This document shows positions 1-8,739 of a stretch of DNA of 21,069 nt, in pieces. The notes under the pieces were generated by a model. That model did not search any database, was not told the DNA's origin, and was given only the letters and a program-made list of their open reading frames with translations. The stretch's first letter is position 1; each line of letters begins with the position of its first letter. The translations under genes were made by a program, and so were the position numbers. This stretch comes from Piromyces finnis (lineage: Eukaryota > Neocallimastigomycota > Neocallimastigomycetes > Neocallimastigales > Neocallimastigaceae): the NCBI GenBank assembly GCA_002104945.1, contig MCFH01000178.1, positions 1-21,069 on the forward strand, written 5' to 3'.

Positions 1-1634
1 AAAGCTCTAAAAGATGACGGTATTTTAATTGTATTATGTCTGTTTTGAGTAGGAATTATTGAATTAACTTCTGAATAATTATCATTTTTTGAGTATGGTG
101 GAGGTGGATGTTGTGGTTTTTCAAGGAAATTATTTTCATTTACTGTATTTAAATCTGAACTATTTATATCATTTGATAATAAACTTGAAGTTGAATTCAC
201 ACCTGATTCCTCTTGTATTCTATTTGATTCATTTTTTTGAGATTCTTTTCTGCCTTCATATCACTTTTTATTGAATCTTTACCTTTAATATTAGAGGAAG
301 AGCCATCTAAATTAGTAATATTTTGATTGACATTTTCACTACTTTCGGTAGCATCTTTTGATAATTCACTTATTGAATTATTTTGCTTAGAATCAATTTT
401 ATTAGAATTCAAATTTATGGAAGAAATATCTGTTGATCCATCAATACTTTTTTCGTTATCACTAATAATTGGTGTTGTAGTTAATTGAATATTGCCATTT
501 GTTGCATTATTACTATTCTTTGTAAAACGATTTGTGTTATTGAAATTATTATTAACATTGGTCAATGAACCGGCATTATTACCAAGTTGATTATATCATC
601 ATATACTATTAACCATAAAATTATTCATGCCTTGTAATTGACCCGTGGTAATGGCATTAATATTTGTCATATTATCAAATCATTAAATTGCTGTTGATAT
701 TGAAGTTGCTGTTGATATTGTTGTAATTGTATTTGTTGCTGTGGTTGTTGAAATTGCTGTTGTGGTTGTGGAAGTGGTTTTTGTTGTATTTTTATTTGCT
801 GATCTACATTTCTATTTACGCTACTTGTAGATGAAGCATCATCATTAATAGAACTTATTGATGTTTGTTTCTCAACTTTTTTATGAGTACTAAAGAGCTT
901 TTTTGCAATAGATTTCATTGGTTTTGACTTTGATTTAGTAGATTCTTGAGAACTTTCAGATAATATTTTTTTTTGGATTGTGAGTTAACTTGTTGTACTT
1001 GATTATTCTGCATTTGACTTTGGTCTTGATTTAAATTTTTAGCTTTAATGATATTCTGTTTATTAAAAGCTTGAATTTGCTGTTGTAATTGAATTTGTTG
1101 CATTTGTTGTAGTTGTTGAAGTTGCTGTTGAAATTGAACTTGTTGCATTTGTTGTAGTTGTTGAAGTTGTTCCGGAGTAAGTGAATATTGACTCATTTGA
1201 TTATTATTTAAAAGAGCTTGATTATTCAATATAGCTTGATTTATATTCATTTGCATTGGAACCATAGCCATTTGCATATTATTAATTGCCATATTATTAT
1301 TTATTGGAAGTGGCATACCTAACGATTGATTTATCATTTGCATTTGCATCTGCATTTGCATTTGATTTAGTGGATTCATTGTTGGACTCATATTTGGGCT
1401 CAAAGGGTTCATTGTTGGACTCATTGTTGGACTGCTTATAACAGGTCTCATTGTTGGACTCATTGGTTGATTCATGTTAATTCCCATCATTGAATTAATT
1501 TGCTGGTTCATAGAATTCATTGGATTTATATTGTTCATTTGAGACATATTCATGTTATAATTTTGTGGACATCATTATTAGAAGTTTCAGCATTATTTAT
1601 ATTTCATATTATTATTATCATTTAATCCTAACAT
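1..1634 (-). pseudogene. Inverted truncated copy of the large gene's N-terminal part
   Basis: Read on the minus strand from an ATG at 1632-1634, this copies roughly the first 548 codons of the gene at 3835 and is cut by the window edge. Single-base losses relative to the right arm break the frame: two near 1600-1612, CC instead of CCC near 1567, in the T run at 965-974, one near 675, several near 580-600, and one near 256. The result is three separate open stretches (915-1553, 667-918, 197-565). At 448-453 this arm has T6 and the frame reads through, whereas the right arm has seven As and is frameshifted. It is either a dead duplicate or, more likely, lower-accuracy sequence of the same locus. 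Confidence 0.8.
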
Positions 1635-2690
1635 TTCTACCTATAAATTGACAATATATTTAATTTAAAAAATAATTTTGAAATTATATTTTTAATAAAA
1701 TTGTGAATTTTTAATAAATTTTAATATTTTTTTATTAAAAATATTTTTCTTATATAAATTTAAAAAATAAATATATTTTATTTACTTTCTTTTTCATTTA
1801 ATTTGAATCTGAAACATAAAATTTAAATTGTTAAATAATAATGCTATTAGCTATTATTCAATTAAGACTCAAATATGTTTTTTTTCCCTTTTTTTTCTTT
1901 CTTTTTTTTTAATAAAGTCAATTTATATAATTAAGATATAAAATATTTTCAAATATGTTTTTTAAATATAGATAAACAATTTCAAAATTTTTTAAACCTT
2001 TTTTCTTATGAGTTTTGATTAGTTTTGTTCCTTTTTTCTTTTTACTTTAAGATAAAAAAAAATAATAATTTTTTTCTATCTAATTAAATTGTTAAAATTA
2101 TTTATAATTTGATATTAAAGCAATATATTATTTTCTTTCAAAATTTGTTTTACTGAAAAATTGACGAAGAAAGTTTCTTTTTTTTTTTTTATTATAAGAT
2201 ATTAAAATTAGTTGTTAAAAACAAAAAATATAAAAAATAAATGATAATAATAAATAAATAAATAAATAATAAATAAATTAGTATTGATGATCTTATGCTT
2301 ATTCTATATTTAATTATTTTTAAAAAATATATAATATAGATATAGATATTTACAATTATATCGAGAAAAGTAATACTAAATATATTTTTCTTCTTTGTTT
2401 TTTCTATTCAAATATTTAAAATTATTACAAGTTTGAGCAATAAATATATATAATCTTGCTTAATTTAATATTAAGAATATTAATATATTGTTAATTAGAT
2501 TAAATTATATTTATGTTATTCATTAATAATATATATAAATTCTATATAAATTTTTATTTTGAAGATTAATTAATGTTAAGCTTCAAAAAATAAGTAAATT
2601 TATATCTATCTTAATATTAATGTTAAGTAAATATTGATTCTTTTTTTTTTTTATTTAATAAAAAAAAATTTAGAAATTTAAATTTTAAAA
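1..2690. repeat. Left arm of giant inverted repeat
   Basis: This arm is the reverse complement of 2759-5478. Paired anchors are 1 with 5478, 1634 with 3835, 2161 with 3300, 2616 with 2838 and 2671 with 2778. The coordinate sums fall from 5479 through 5469, 5461 and 5454 to 5449, so this arm is about 30 nt shorter overall. The drift comes mainly from one-base losses, and more of it falls in the homopolymer-rich noncoding part than in the coding part. The pairing reaches base 1, so the true outer end lies outside the window. A foldback chimera or unsplit long read is the simplest reading; a real inverted duplication is the alternative. Confidence 0.95.
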
Positions 2691-3834
2691 AAAAAATTAT
2701 TATTAATTAACTTTTTATTAAAATTTTCATTTTTCTTCTGAAAATTTTTTTATTTTTTTTTTAAAATTTAAATTTCTAAAATTTTCTTTATTTAAAATAA
2801 AAAAAAAAAAAGAAAATCAATATTTACTTAACATTAATATATATAGATAGATATAAATTTACTTATTTTTTTGAATGGCTTAACATTAATTAATCTTCAA
2901 AAAATAAAAATTTATATAGAATTTATATATATTATTAATGAATAAACATAAATAAATTATAATCTAATTAACAATATATTAATATTCTTAATATTAAATT
3001 AAGCAAGATTATATATATTTATTGCTCAAACTTGTAATAATTTTAAATATTTGAATAGAAAAAACAAAGAAGAAAAATATATTTAGTATTATCTTTTCTC
3101 GATATAATTGTAAATATCTATATCTATATTATATATTTTTTAAAAATAATTAAATATAGAATAAGCATAAGATTCATCAATACTAATTTATTTATTATTT
3201 ATTTATTTATTTTTATTATCATTTATTTTTATATTTTTTGTTTTTACAACTAATTTTAATACTTATAATAAAAAAAAAAAAAAGAAACTTTCTTCGTCAA
3301 TTTTCAGTAAAACAAATTTGAAAGAAAATAATATATTGCTTTAATATCAAAATTATAAATAATTTTAACAATTTAATTAGATAGAAAAAAATTATTATTT
3401 TTTTTTTTATCTTAAAGTAAAAAGAAAAAAGGAACAAAACTAATCAAAAACTCATAAGAAAAAGGTTTAAAAAAATTTTGAAATTGTTTATCTATATTTA
3501 AAAAACATATTTGAAAATATTTTTATATCTTAATTATAATAAATTGACTTTATTAAAAAAAAAAGAAAGAAAAAAAAAGGGAAAAAAAAACATATTTGAG
3601 TCTTAATGAATAATAGCTAATAGCATTATTTATTTAACAATTTAAATTTTATGTTTCAGATTCAAATTAAATGAAAAAGAAAGTAAATAAAATATATTTA
3701 TTTTTTAAATTTATATAAGAAATATATTTTTAATAAAAAAATATTAAAATTTATTAAAAATTCACAATTTTATTAAAAATATAATTTCAAAATTATTTTT
3801 TTAAATTAAATATATTGTCAATTTATAGGTAGAA
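1635..3834. other. AT-rich noncoding DNA spanning the palindrome centre
   Basis: There is no gene here. The sequence is nearly all A/T with many A and T runs and short TAAA/TTTA tracts near 2250-2275 and 3185-3215. Both halves are mirror images. In the right half this is the 5' flank of the large gene, whose ATG is at 3835. If the palindrome is an artefact, the real upstream DNA beyond about 2750 is missing and the promoter may be incomplete. No specific promoter element can be defended in such A/T-rich sequence. Confidence 0.75.
2691..2758. other. Palindrome spacer with internal small hairpin
   Basis: This is the unpaired centre of the 5.5-kb inverted repeat. It contains its own short inverted repeat: AAAATTTTCA at about 2720-2729 pairs with TGAAAATTTT at about 2739-2748 around a nine-base loop. 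A hairpin at the exact centre would allow fold-back priming or template switching. By eye, the spacer does not look like a common sequencing adapter. Confidence 0.7.
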
Positions 3835-5037
3835 ATGTTAGGATTAAATGATAATAATAATGATGAAAATATAAATAATGCTGAAACTTCTAATAATGAT
3901 GTCCCACAAAATTATAACATGAATATGTCTCAAATGAACAATATAAATCCAATGAATTCTATGAACCAGCAAATTAATTCAATGATGGGAATTAACATGA
4001 ATCAACCAATGAGTCCAACAATGAGACCTGTTATAAGCAGTCCAACAATGAGTCCAACAATGAACCCTTTGAGCCCAAATATGAGTCCAACAATGAATCC
4101 ACTAAATCAAATGCAAATGCAGATGCAAATGCAAATGATAAATCAATCGTTAGGTATGCCACTTCCAATAAATAATAATATGGCAATTAATAATATGCAA
4201 ATGGCTATGGTTCCAATGCAAATGAATATAAATCAAGCTATATTGAATAATCAAGCTCTTTTAAATAATAATCAAATGAGTCAATATTCACTTACTCCGG
4301 AACAACTTCAACAACTACAACAAATGCAACAAGTTCAATTTCAACAGCAACTTCAACAACTACAACAAATGCAACAAATTCAATTACAACAGCAAATTCA
4401 AGCTTTTAATAAACAGAATATCATTAAAGCTAAAAATTTAAATCAAGACCAAAGTCAAATGCAGAATAATCAAGTACAACAAGTTAACTCACAATCCAAA
4501 AATAAAATATTATCTGAAAGTTCTCAAGAATCTACTAAATCAAAGTCAAAACCAATGAAATCTATTGCAAAAAAGCTCTTTAGTACTCATAAAAAAGTTG
4601 AGAAACAAACATCAATAAGTTCTATTAATGATGATGCTTCATCTACAAGTAGCGTAAATAGAAATGTAGATCAGCAAATAAAAATACAACAAAAACCACT
4701 TCCACAACCACAACAGCAATTTCAACAACCACAGCAACAAATACAATTACAACAATATCAACAGCAACTTCAATATCAACAGCAATTTAATGATTTGTAT
4801 AATATGACAAATATTAATGCCATTACCACGGGTCAATTACAAGGCATGAATAATTTTATGGTTAATAGTATGATGATGAATTATAATCAACTTGGTAATA
4901 ATGCCGGTTCATTGACCAATGTTAATAATAATTTCAATAACACAAATCGTTTTACAAAGAATAGTAATAATGCAACAAATGGCAATATTCAATTAACTAC
5001 AACACCAATTATTAGTGATAACGAAAAAAAGTATTGA
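3835..5037 (+). CDS. N-terminal part of the large protein: Met/Gln/Asn-rich low complexity
   Basis: It opens at an ATG with A at -3, directly after extreme A/T DNA. An Asn-rich start (residues ~1-30) is followed by a Met-Asn-Pro-Ser segment with several MSPTM motifs (~55-90), a QM run (~93-102) and long Gln-rich stretches with QQLQQ and QQQFQQ motifs (~155-190 and ~285-320). A short basic patch with SIAKKLF lies near residue 245. There is no signal peptide or transmembrane segment. The composition suggests disorder and possibly prion-like assembly, but no function can be assigned. The stop at 5035-5037 follows the A7 run at 5024-5030. The left arm's A6 keeps the frame open into the next piece, so the real protein probably does not end here. 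Confidence 0.75.
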   Translation: MLGLNDNNNDENINNAETSNNDVPQNYNMNMSQMNNINPMNSMNQQINSMMGINMNQPMSPTMRPVISSPTMSPTMNPLSPNMSPTMNPLNQMQMQMQMQMINQSLGMPLPINNNMAINNMQMAMVPMQMNINQAILNNQALLNNNQMSQYSLTPEQLQQLQQMQQVQFQQQLQQLQQMQQIQLQQQIQAFNKQNIIKAKNLNQDQSQMQNNQVQQVNSQSKNKILSESSQESTKSKSKPMKSIAKKLFSTHKKVEKQTSISSINDDASSTSSVNRNVDQQIKIQQKPLPQPQQQFQQPQQQIQLQQYQQQLQYQQQFNDLYNMTNINAITTGQLQGMNNFMVNSMMMNYNQLGNNAGSLTNVNNNFNNTNRFTKNSNNATNGNIQLTTTPIISDNEKKY

Positions 5038-8000
5038 TGGATCAACAGATATTTCTTCCATAAATTTGAATTCTAATAAAATTGATTCTAAGCAAAATAA
5101 TTCAATAAGTGAATTATCAAAAGATGCTACCGAAAGTAGTGAAAATGTCAATCAAAATATTACTAATTTAGATGGCTCTTCCTCTAATATTAAAGGTAAA
5201 GATTCAATAAAAAGTGATATGAAAGGCAGAAAAGAATCTCAAAAAAATGAATCAAATAGAATACAAGAGGAATCAGGTGTGAATTCAACTTCAAGTTTAT
5301 TATCAAATGATATAAATAGTTCAGATTTAAATACAGTAAATGAAAATAATTTCCTTGAAAAACCACAACATCCACCTCCACCATACTCAAAAAATGATAA
5401 TTATTCAGAAGTTAATTCAATAATTCCTACTCAAAACAGACATAATACAATTAAAATACCGTCATCTTTTAGAGCTTTAAACCAATTAGCTAATCAATCT
5501 ATAATACCAAATAATACTATTAAGTATAATTCATTGAATCAATTAGTTGAAAATTCGTCTGAAAATACAGATAATAGCATTTCATTAAGTCAAGTAAATG
5601 AAAATAGTGGAAATAGAGCATTAAATATAATAAACGAAGATAATACAGATATTGATTCATCATCTTCAAATTATTTAACAGGAAATGTTGATGACAATGT
5701 TACTACAGTAATTGAAAATACTACAGATAATGAAAATACTAACAATGAATTATCGTCATTAAATCAATTAGTTGAAAATGCTACTAAAAATGAAAAATTT
5801 GAAAATGATAATAGTATTATAAATAATAATTCATCAACATTAAATCAATTATCAGAAAATAATAATGATATTATAAAAACAGACGTATCATTAACAGACC
5901 AATCAGAAGAAAATACTTCTAGTAGCAAAGTTGAAAATAATTCTCAAAATCAAATTATTTCTATTAATCAAAATGAAAAAAAGAAAGTAAATGAATTAGT
6001 TGAATTAGGTCATAGTATTACAAATATAGTAAAATCTTGTTATCCAAGAGGAGCAAGCTTACAATTAAAATATCCACATATTAATGCACCATTAAAACAA
6101 AATAAAGCTAAAGATATTGCTGATGAAGAAATATCATCCTTTGATTCATTATCAGAAAAAAACACCGGTCTTGAACATATTGATTCCAATGATTTAAAAT
6201 CTGAGGATTTTGAAAGTACTGAAAAAAATGAGATTGATTTACCTGAATCAGCCGTTTCTGCTTTAAGTAGTTTCAAAAATAGTATGGACTCAACCTCTAA
6301 AAGAAATAGCAATGATTTATTAAAAAATTTAAATGAATTGCGTAACTTTACAATTCCAACTCGTTCATTACAACCTACTAATAATAAAGACACTTTTAGT
6401 GGATTAAATAATTTAATTAATCAAAATGAACAGCAAGAACCACAACAAGAAAGTTCTTTTGATGGATTAAATAATTTAGCTAACCATTATGAACAAGAAC
6501 TCCAACAAGAATCTACATTCAATGGATTAAATAGCTTAGCTAATCAAAATGAACAGCAAGAACCACAACAAGAAATTGCTTTTGATGGATTAAATGGATT
6601 AAATAGCTTAGCTAATCAAAATGAACAGCAAGAACCACAACAAGAAATTGCTTTTGATGGATTAAATAGTTTAGCTAACCAATATGAGCAGCAAGAACCA
6701 CAACAAGAAGTTGCTTTTAGTGGATTAAATAGCTTAGTCGATCAAAATGAACAACAAGAACAACAACAAGAAATTGCTTTTGGTGGATTAAATGGATTAA
6801 ATAGCTTAGTTAATCAAAATGAACAGCAAGAATCACAACAAGAAATTGCTTTTGGTGGATTAAATAGCTTAGCTAATCAAAATGAACAACAAGAACCACA
6901 ACAAGAAAGTTCTTTTGATGGATTAAATAACCTAGTTAATCAAAATGAACAACAAAAATCACAACAAGAAACTACTTTTAGTGGTTTAAACAGTTTAGCT
7001 AACCAATATGAGCAACAAGAACCACAACAAGAAGTTGCATTTGGTGGATTAAATAGCTTAGTCAATCAAAATGAACAAGAACAACAACAAGAAATTGCTT
7101 TCAATGGATTAAATGGATTAAATAGTTTAGTTAATCAAAATGAACAACAAGAACCACAACAAGAAATTGCTTTTGGTGAATTAAATGGATTAAATAGCTT
7201 AGCTAGGCGTTATGAACAGCAAGAACCACAACAAGAAGCTACTTTTAATGGTTTAAATGGTTTAAATAGTTTAGTTAATCAAAATGAACAACAAGAACCA
7301 CAACAAAAAATTGCTTTTGGTGGATTAAATGGATTAAATAGCTTAGTTAATCAAAATGAACAACAAGAACCACAACAAGAAATTGCTTTTGGTGGATTAA
7401 ATGGATTAAATAGCTTAGCTAACCAATATGAACAGCAAGAACCACAACAAGAAGCTATTTTTAATGGTTTAAATGGTTTAAATAGTTTAGTTAATCAAAA
7501 TGAACAACAAGAACCACAACAAGAAGCTACTTTTAATGGTTTAAATGGTTTAAATAGTTTAGTTAATCAAAATGAACAACAAGAACCACAACAAGAAATT
7601 GCTTTTGGTGGATTAAATAGCTTAGCTAAGCGTTATGAACAGCAAGAACCACAACAAGAAACTATTTTTAGTGGTTTAAATAGCTTAGCTAACCAATATG
7701 AGCAACAAGAACCACAACAAGAAACTATTTTTAGTGGTTTAAATAGCTTAGCTAACCAATATGAGCAACAAGAACCACAACAAGAAACTATTTTTAGTGG
7801 TTTAAATAGCTTAGCTAACCAATATGAGCAACAAGAACCACAACAAGAAACTATTTTTAGTGGTTTAAATAGCTTAGCTAACCAATATGAGCAACAAGAA
7901 CCACAACAAGAAACTGCTTTTGATGGATTAAATGGATTAAATAGCTTAGTTAATCAAAATGAACAACAAGAACCACAACAAGAAATTGCTTTTGATGGAT

Positions 8001-8497
8001 TAAATAGTTTAGCTAACCAATATAAACAACAAATACAAGTTAGTAATTTAGTAAAAGATGATAGTATTGAAGAAGATGATTCAGAAGACGATTCCAGTAT
8101 TGTTGATAATAGTAATAGTAGTATTATTTTCAAAGAACTTCATGAACAAGTTAAAGCTCAAGTCAATGCTGCCCTCAATAATGAATACGATACAGATGCA
8201 GAAAATGAATTAGTTGAAGAATTAGAAAAATCCAATTTAGAACATAATAAATCAATCAAACCAATCATGTTAGATAAAGAACTTCCAGAACTACCAACTG
8301 CTAAAACGTTAACTATAACTACAACTAATTTGCCAATTGAAGAAGATGCACCTGCAAGTGCTCCTATTGAACAATCTAAGCAAAATGATAATCTTTACAT
8401 ACCAAGAAGTGTTAGTGCATTTAAATTGGAAAGGAAAATTTACAAAACATTACTGAAGAATTCAGCAAAAAAAGTAGTATTATTATACGCCAATTAA
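5015..8497 (+). CDS. Middle part of the large protein: PPPPY motif and 21/24-residue repeat array
   Basis: This frame continues the preceding piece after the A7 frameshift; it has no credible start of its own. The first ~450 residues are Ser/Asn/Glu-rich with PPPPY at 5372-5386, a candidate WW-domain ligand. Scattered LNQLVEN-like motifs (about 5479-5860) look like diverged relatives of the later repeats. From ~6391 to ~8034 there are about 24 repeats. The tail is acidic (EEDDSEDDSS), then charged and helical-looking, with LPELP near 8280-8300. The stop at 8495-8497 is probably a frameshift product, since the next frame continues similar Ser-rich coding sequence. No enzymatic domain was seen. 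Confidence 0.75.
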   Translation: MITKKSIDGSTDISSINLNSNKIDSKQNNSISELSKDATESSENVNQNITNLDGSSSNIKGKDSIKSDMKGRKESQKNESNRIQEESGVNSTSSLLSNDINSSDLNTVNENNFLEKPQHPPPPYSKNDNYSEVNSIIPTQNRHNTIKIPSSFRALNQLANQSIIPNNTIKYNSLNQLVENSSENTDNSISLSQVNENSGNRALNIINEDNTDIDSSSSNYLTGNVDDNVTTVIENTTDNENTNNELSSLNQLVENATKNEKFENDNSIINNNSSTLNQLSENNNDIIKTDVSLTDQSEENTSSSKVENNSQNQIISINQNEKKKVNELVELGHSITNIVKSCYPRGASLQLKYPHINAPLKQNKAKDIADEEISSFDSLSEKNTGLEHIDSNDLKSEDFESTEKNEIDLPESAVSALSSFKNSMDSTSKRNSNDLLKNLNELRNFTIPTRSLQPTNNKDTFSGLNNLINQNEQQEPQQESSFDGLNNLANHYEQELQQESTFNGLNSLANQNEQQEPQQEIAFDGLNGLNSLANQNEQQEPQQEIAFDGLNSLANQYEQQEPQQEVAFSGLNSLVDQNEQQEQQQEIAFGGLNGLNSLVNQNEQQESQQEIAFGGLNSLANQNEQQEPQQESSFDGLNNLVNQNEQQKSQQETTFSGLNSLANQYEQQEPQQEVAFGGLNSLVNQNEQEQQQEIAFNGLNGLNSLVNQNEQQEPQQEIAFGELNGLNSLARRYEQQEPQQEATFNGLNGLNSLVNQNEQQEPQQKIAFGGLNGLNSLVNQNEQQEPQQEIAFGGLNGLNSLANQYEQQEPQQEAIFNGLNGLNSLVNQNEQQEPQQEATFNGLNGLNSLVNQNEQQEPQQEIAFGGLNSLAKRYEQQEPQQETIFSGLNSLANQYEQQEPQQETIFSGLNSLANQYEQQEPQQETIFSGLNSLANQYEQQEPQQETIFSGLNSLANQYEQQEPQQETAFDGLNGLNSLVNQNEQQEPQQEIAFDGLNSLANQYKQQIQVSNLVKDDSIEEDDSEDDSSIVDNSNSSIIFKELHEQVKAQVNAALNNEYDTDAENELVEELEKSNLEHNKSIKPIMLDKELPELPTAKTLTITTTNLPIEEDAPASAPIEQSKQNDNLYIPRSVSAFKLERKIYKTLLKNSAKKVVLLYAN
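5372..5386 (+). other. PPPPY (PPxY) motif
   Basis: Codons CCA-CCT-CCA-CCA-TAC encode PPPPY after a Gln-His pair. PPxY peptides are classic ligands of WW domains such as those in Nedd4/Rsp5 ubiquitin ligases. With the UBA domain downstream, a ubiquitin-pathway link is possible but unproven. The mirror copy lies at about 93-107. Confidence 0.5.
6391..8034 (+). repeat. In-frame tandem repeat array, ~24 units of 63 or 72 bp
   Basis: The typical unit is GLNSLANQYEQQEPQQE followed by four variable residues such as TIFS, VAFS or IAFD (21 residues, 63 bp). A longer form inserts an extra GLN (24 residues, 72 bp). I count about 24 full units plus a partial one. Two subtypes recur: one with LVNQNEQ and one with LANQYEQ; two units carry Arg or Lys-Arg before the Tyr (LARRYEQ, LAKRYEQ). 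Four consecutive units (7661-7723, 7724-7786, 7787-7849, 7850-7912) are identical at DNA level, which indicates recent expansion. Only multiples of three are tolerated. Copy number may be collapsed or expanded in the assembly. Confidence 0.95.
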
Positions 8498-8739
8498 GTA
8501 GAAAGAATATTTCCAGCAATGAAATATGTCGTGGTTTAAGTAAAAATAGTATAGATGTTTGAATGAATTAAATAAAAATGGTGATATTAAGAGGGAACAT
8601 ACAACAAGTAGCGTTTATGATTTTGAATATCTACATCATTCTATTTGTAGTATGAATAGTTTAAGTGGTATTAGTAGTATTAGTAACACTAACTCCTTAG
8701 CTAATATTATATGGGCAATGACTTAGATGAAATTGATAG
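8498..8739 (+). other. Coding-like bridge with multiple frame breaks
   Basis: This sits between the stop at 8497 and the next open frame. Three successive frames each look coding: frame 1 from about 8464 to 8559 (ends RGLSKNSIDV), frame 0 from 8562 to 8723 (includes NSLSGISSISNTNSLANII), and frame 2 from 8714 to 8778 (GNDLDEIDSGIKRTSTTKQN). Each switch needs one missing base. The residue composition matches the flanking pieces and the DNA is far less A/T-rich than true intergenic DNA here. I read it as one exon with uncorrected deletions; a decayed gene is the alternative. No GT-AG intron set was found that would tidy all the breaks. Confidence 0.65.

Larger units (their letters stand above)
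2759..5478. repeat. Right arm of giant inverted repeat
   Basis: This is the mirror copy of 1-2690. It holds the 5' flank and first ~548 codons of the large gene and is continuous with the rest of that gene, so it is the arm likely to be in true chromosomal context. It has one indel that harms its own frame, an A7 run at 5024-5030 where the left arm has six. Confidence 0.95.

Noticed and set aside
3815-3834. Possible 5'-UTR intron end (TTTATAG just before the ATG)
   Set aside because: No matching donor or branch site stands out in the A/T-rich upstream DNA; such TATAG strings are common here.
5190-5390. Minus-strand 66-codon frame, repeated at 89-274 on the plus strand
   Set aside because: Appears twice only because of the palindrome; it is antisense to the large gene.
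1-5478. Palindrome as a transposon with long terminal inverted repeats
   Set aside because: There is no transposase, no target-site duplication visible, and the arms carry part of a host-type gene with almost no internal region.
6040-6393. Minus-strand 117-codon frame inside the large gene
   Set aside because: Shadow of the plus-strand coding frame; no family match.
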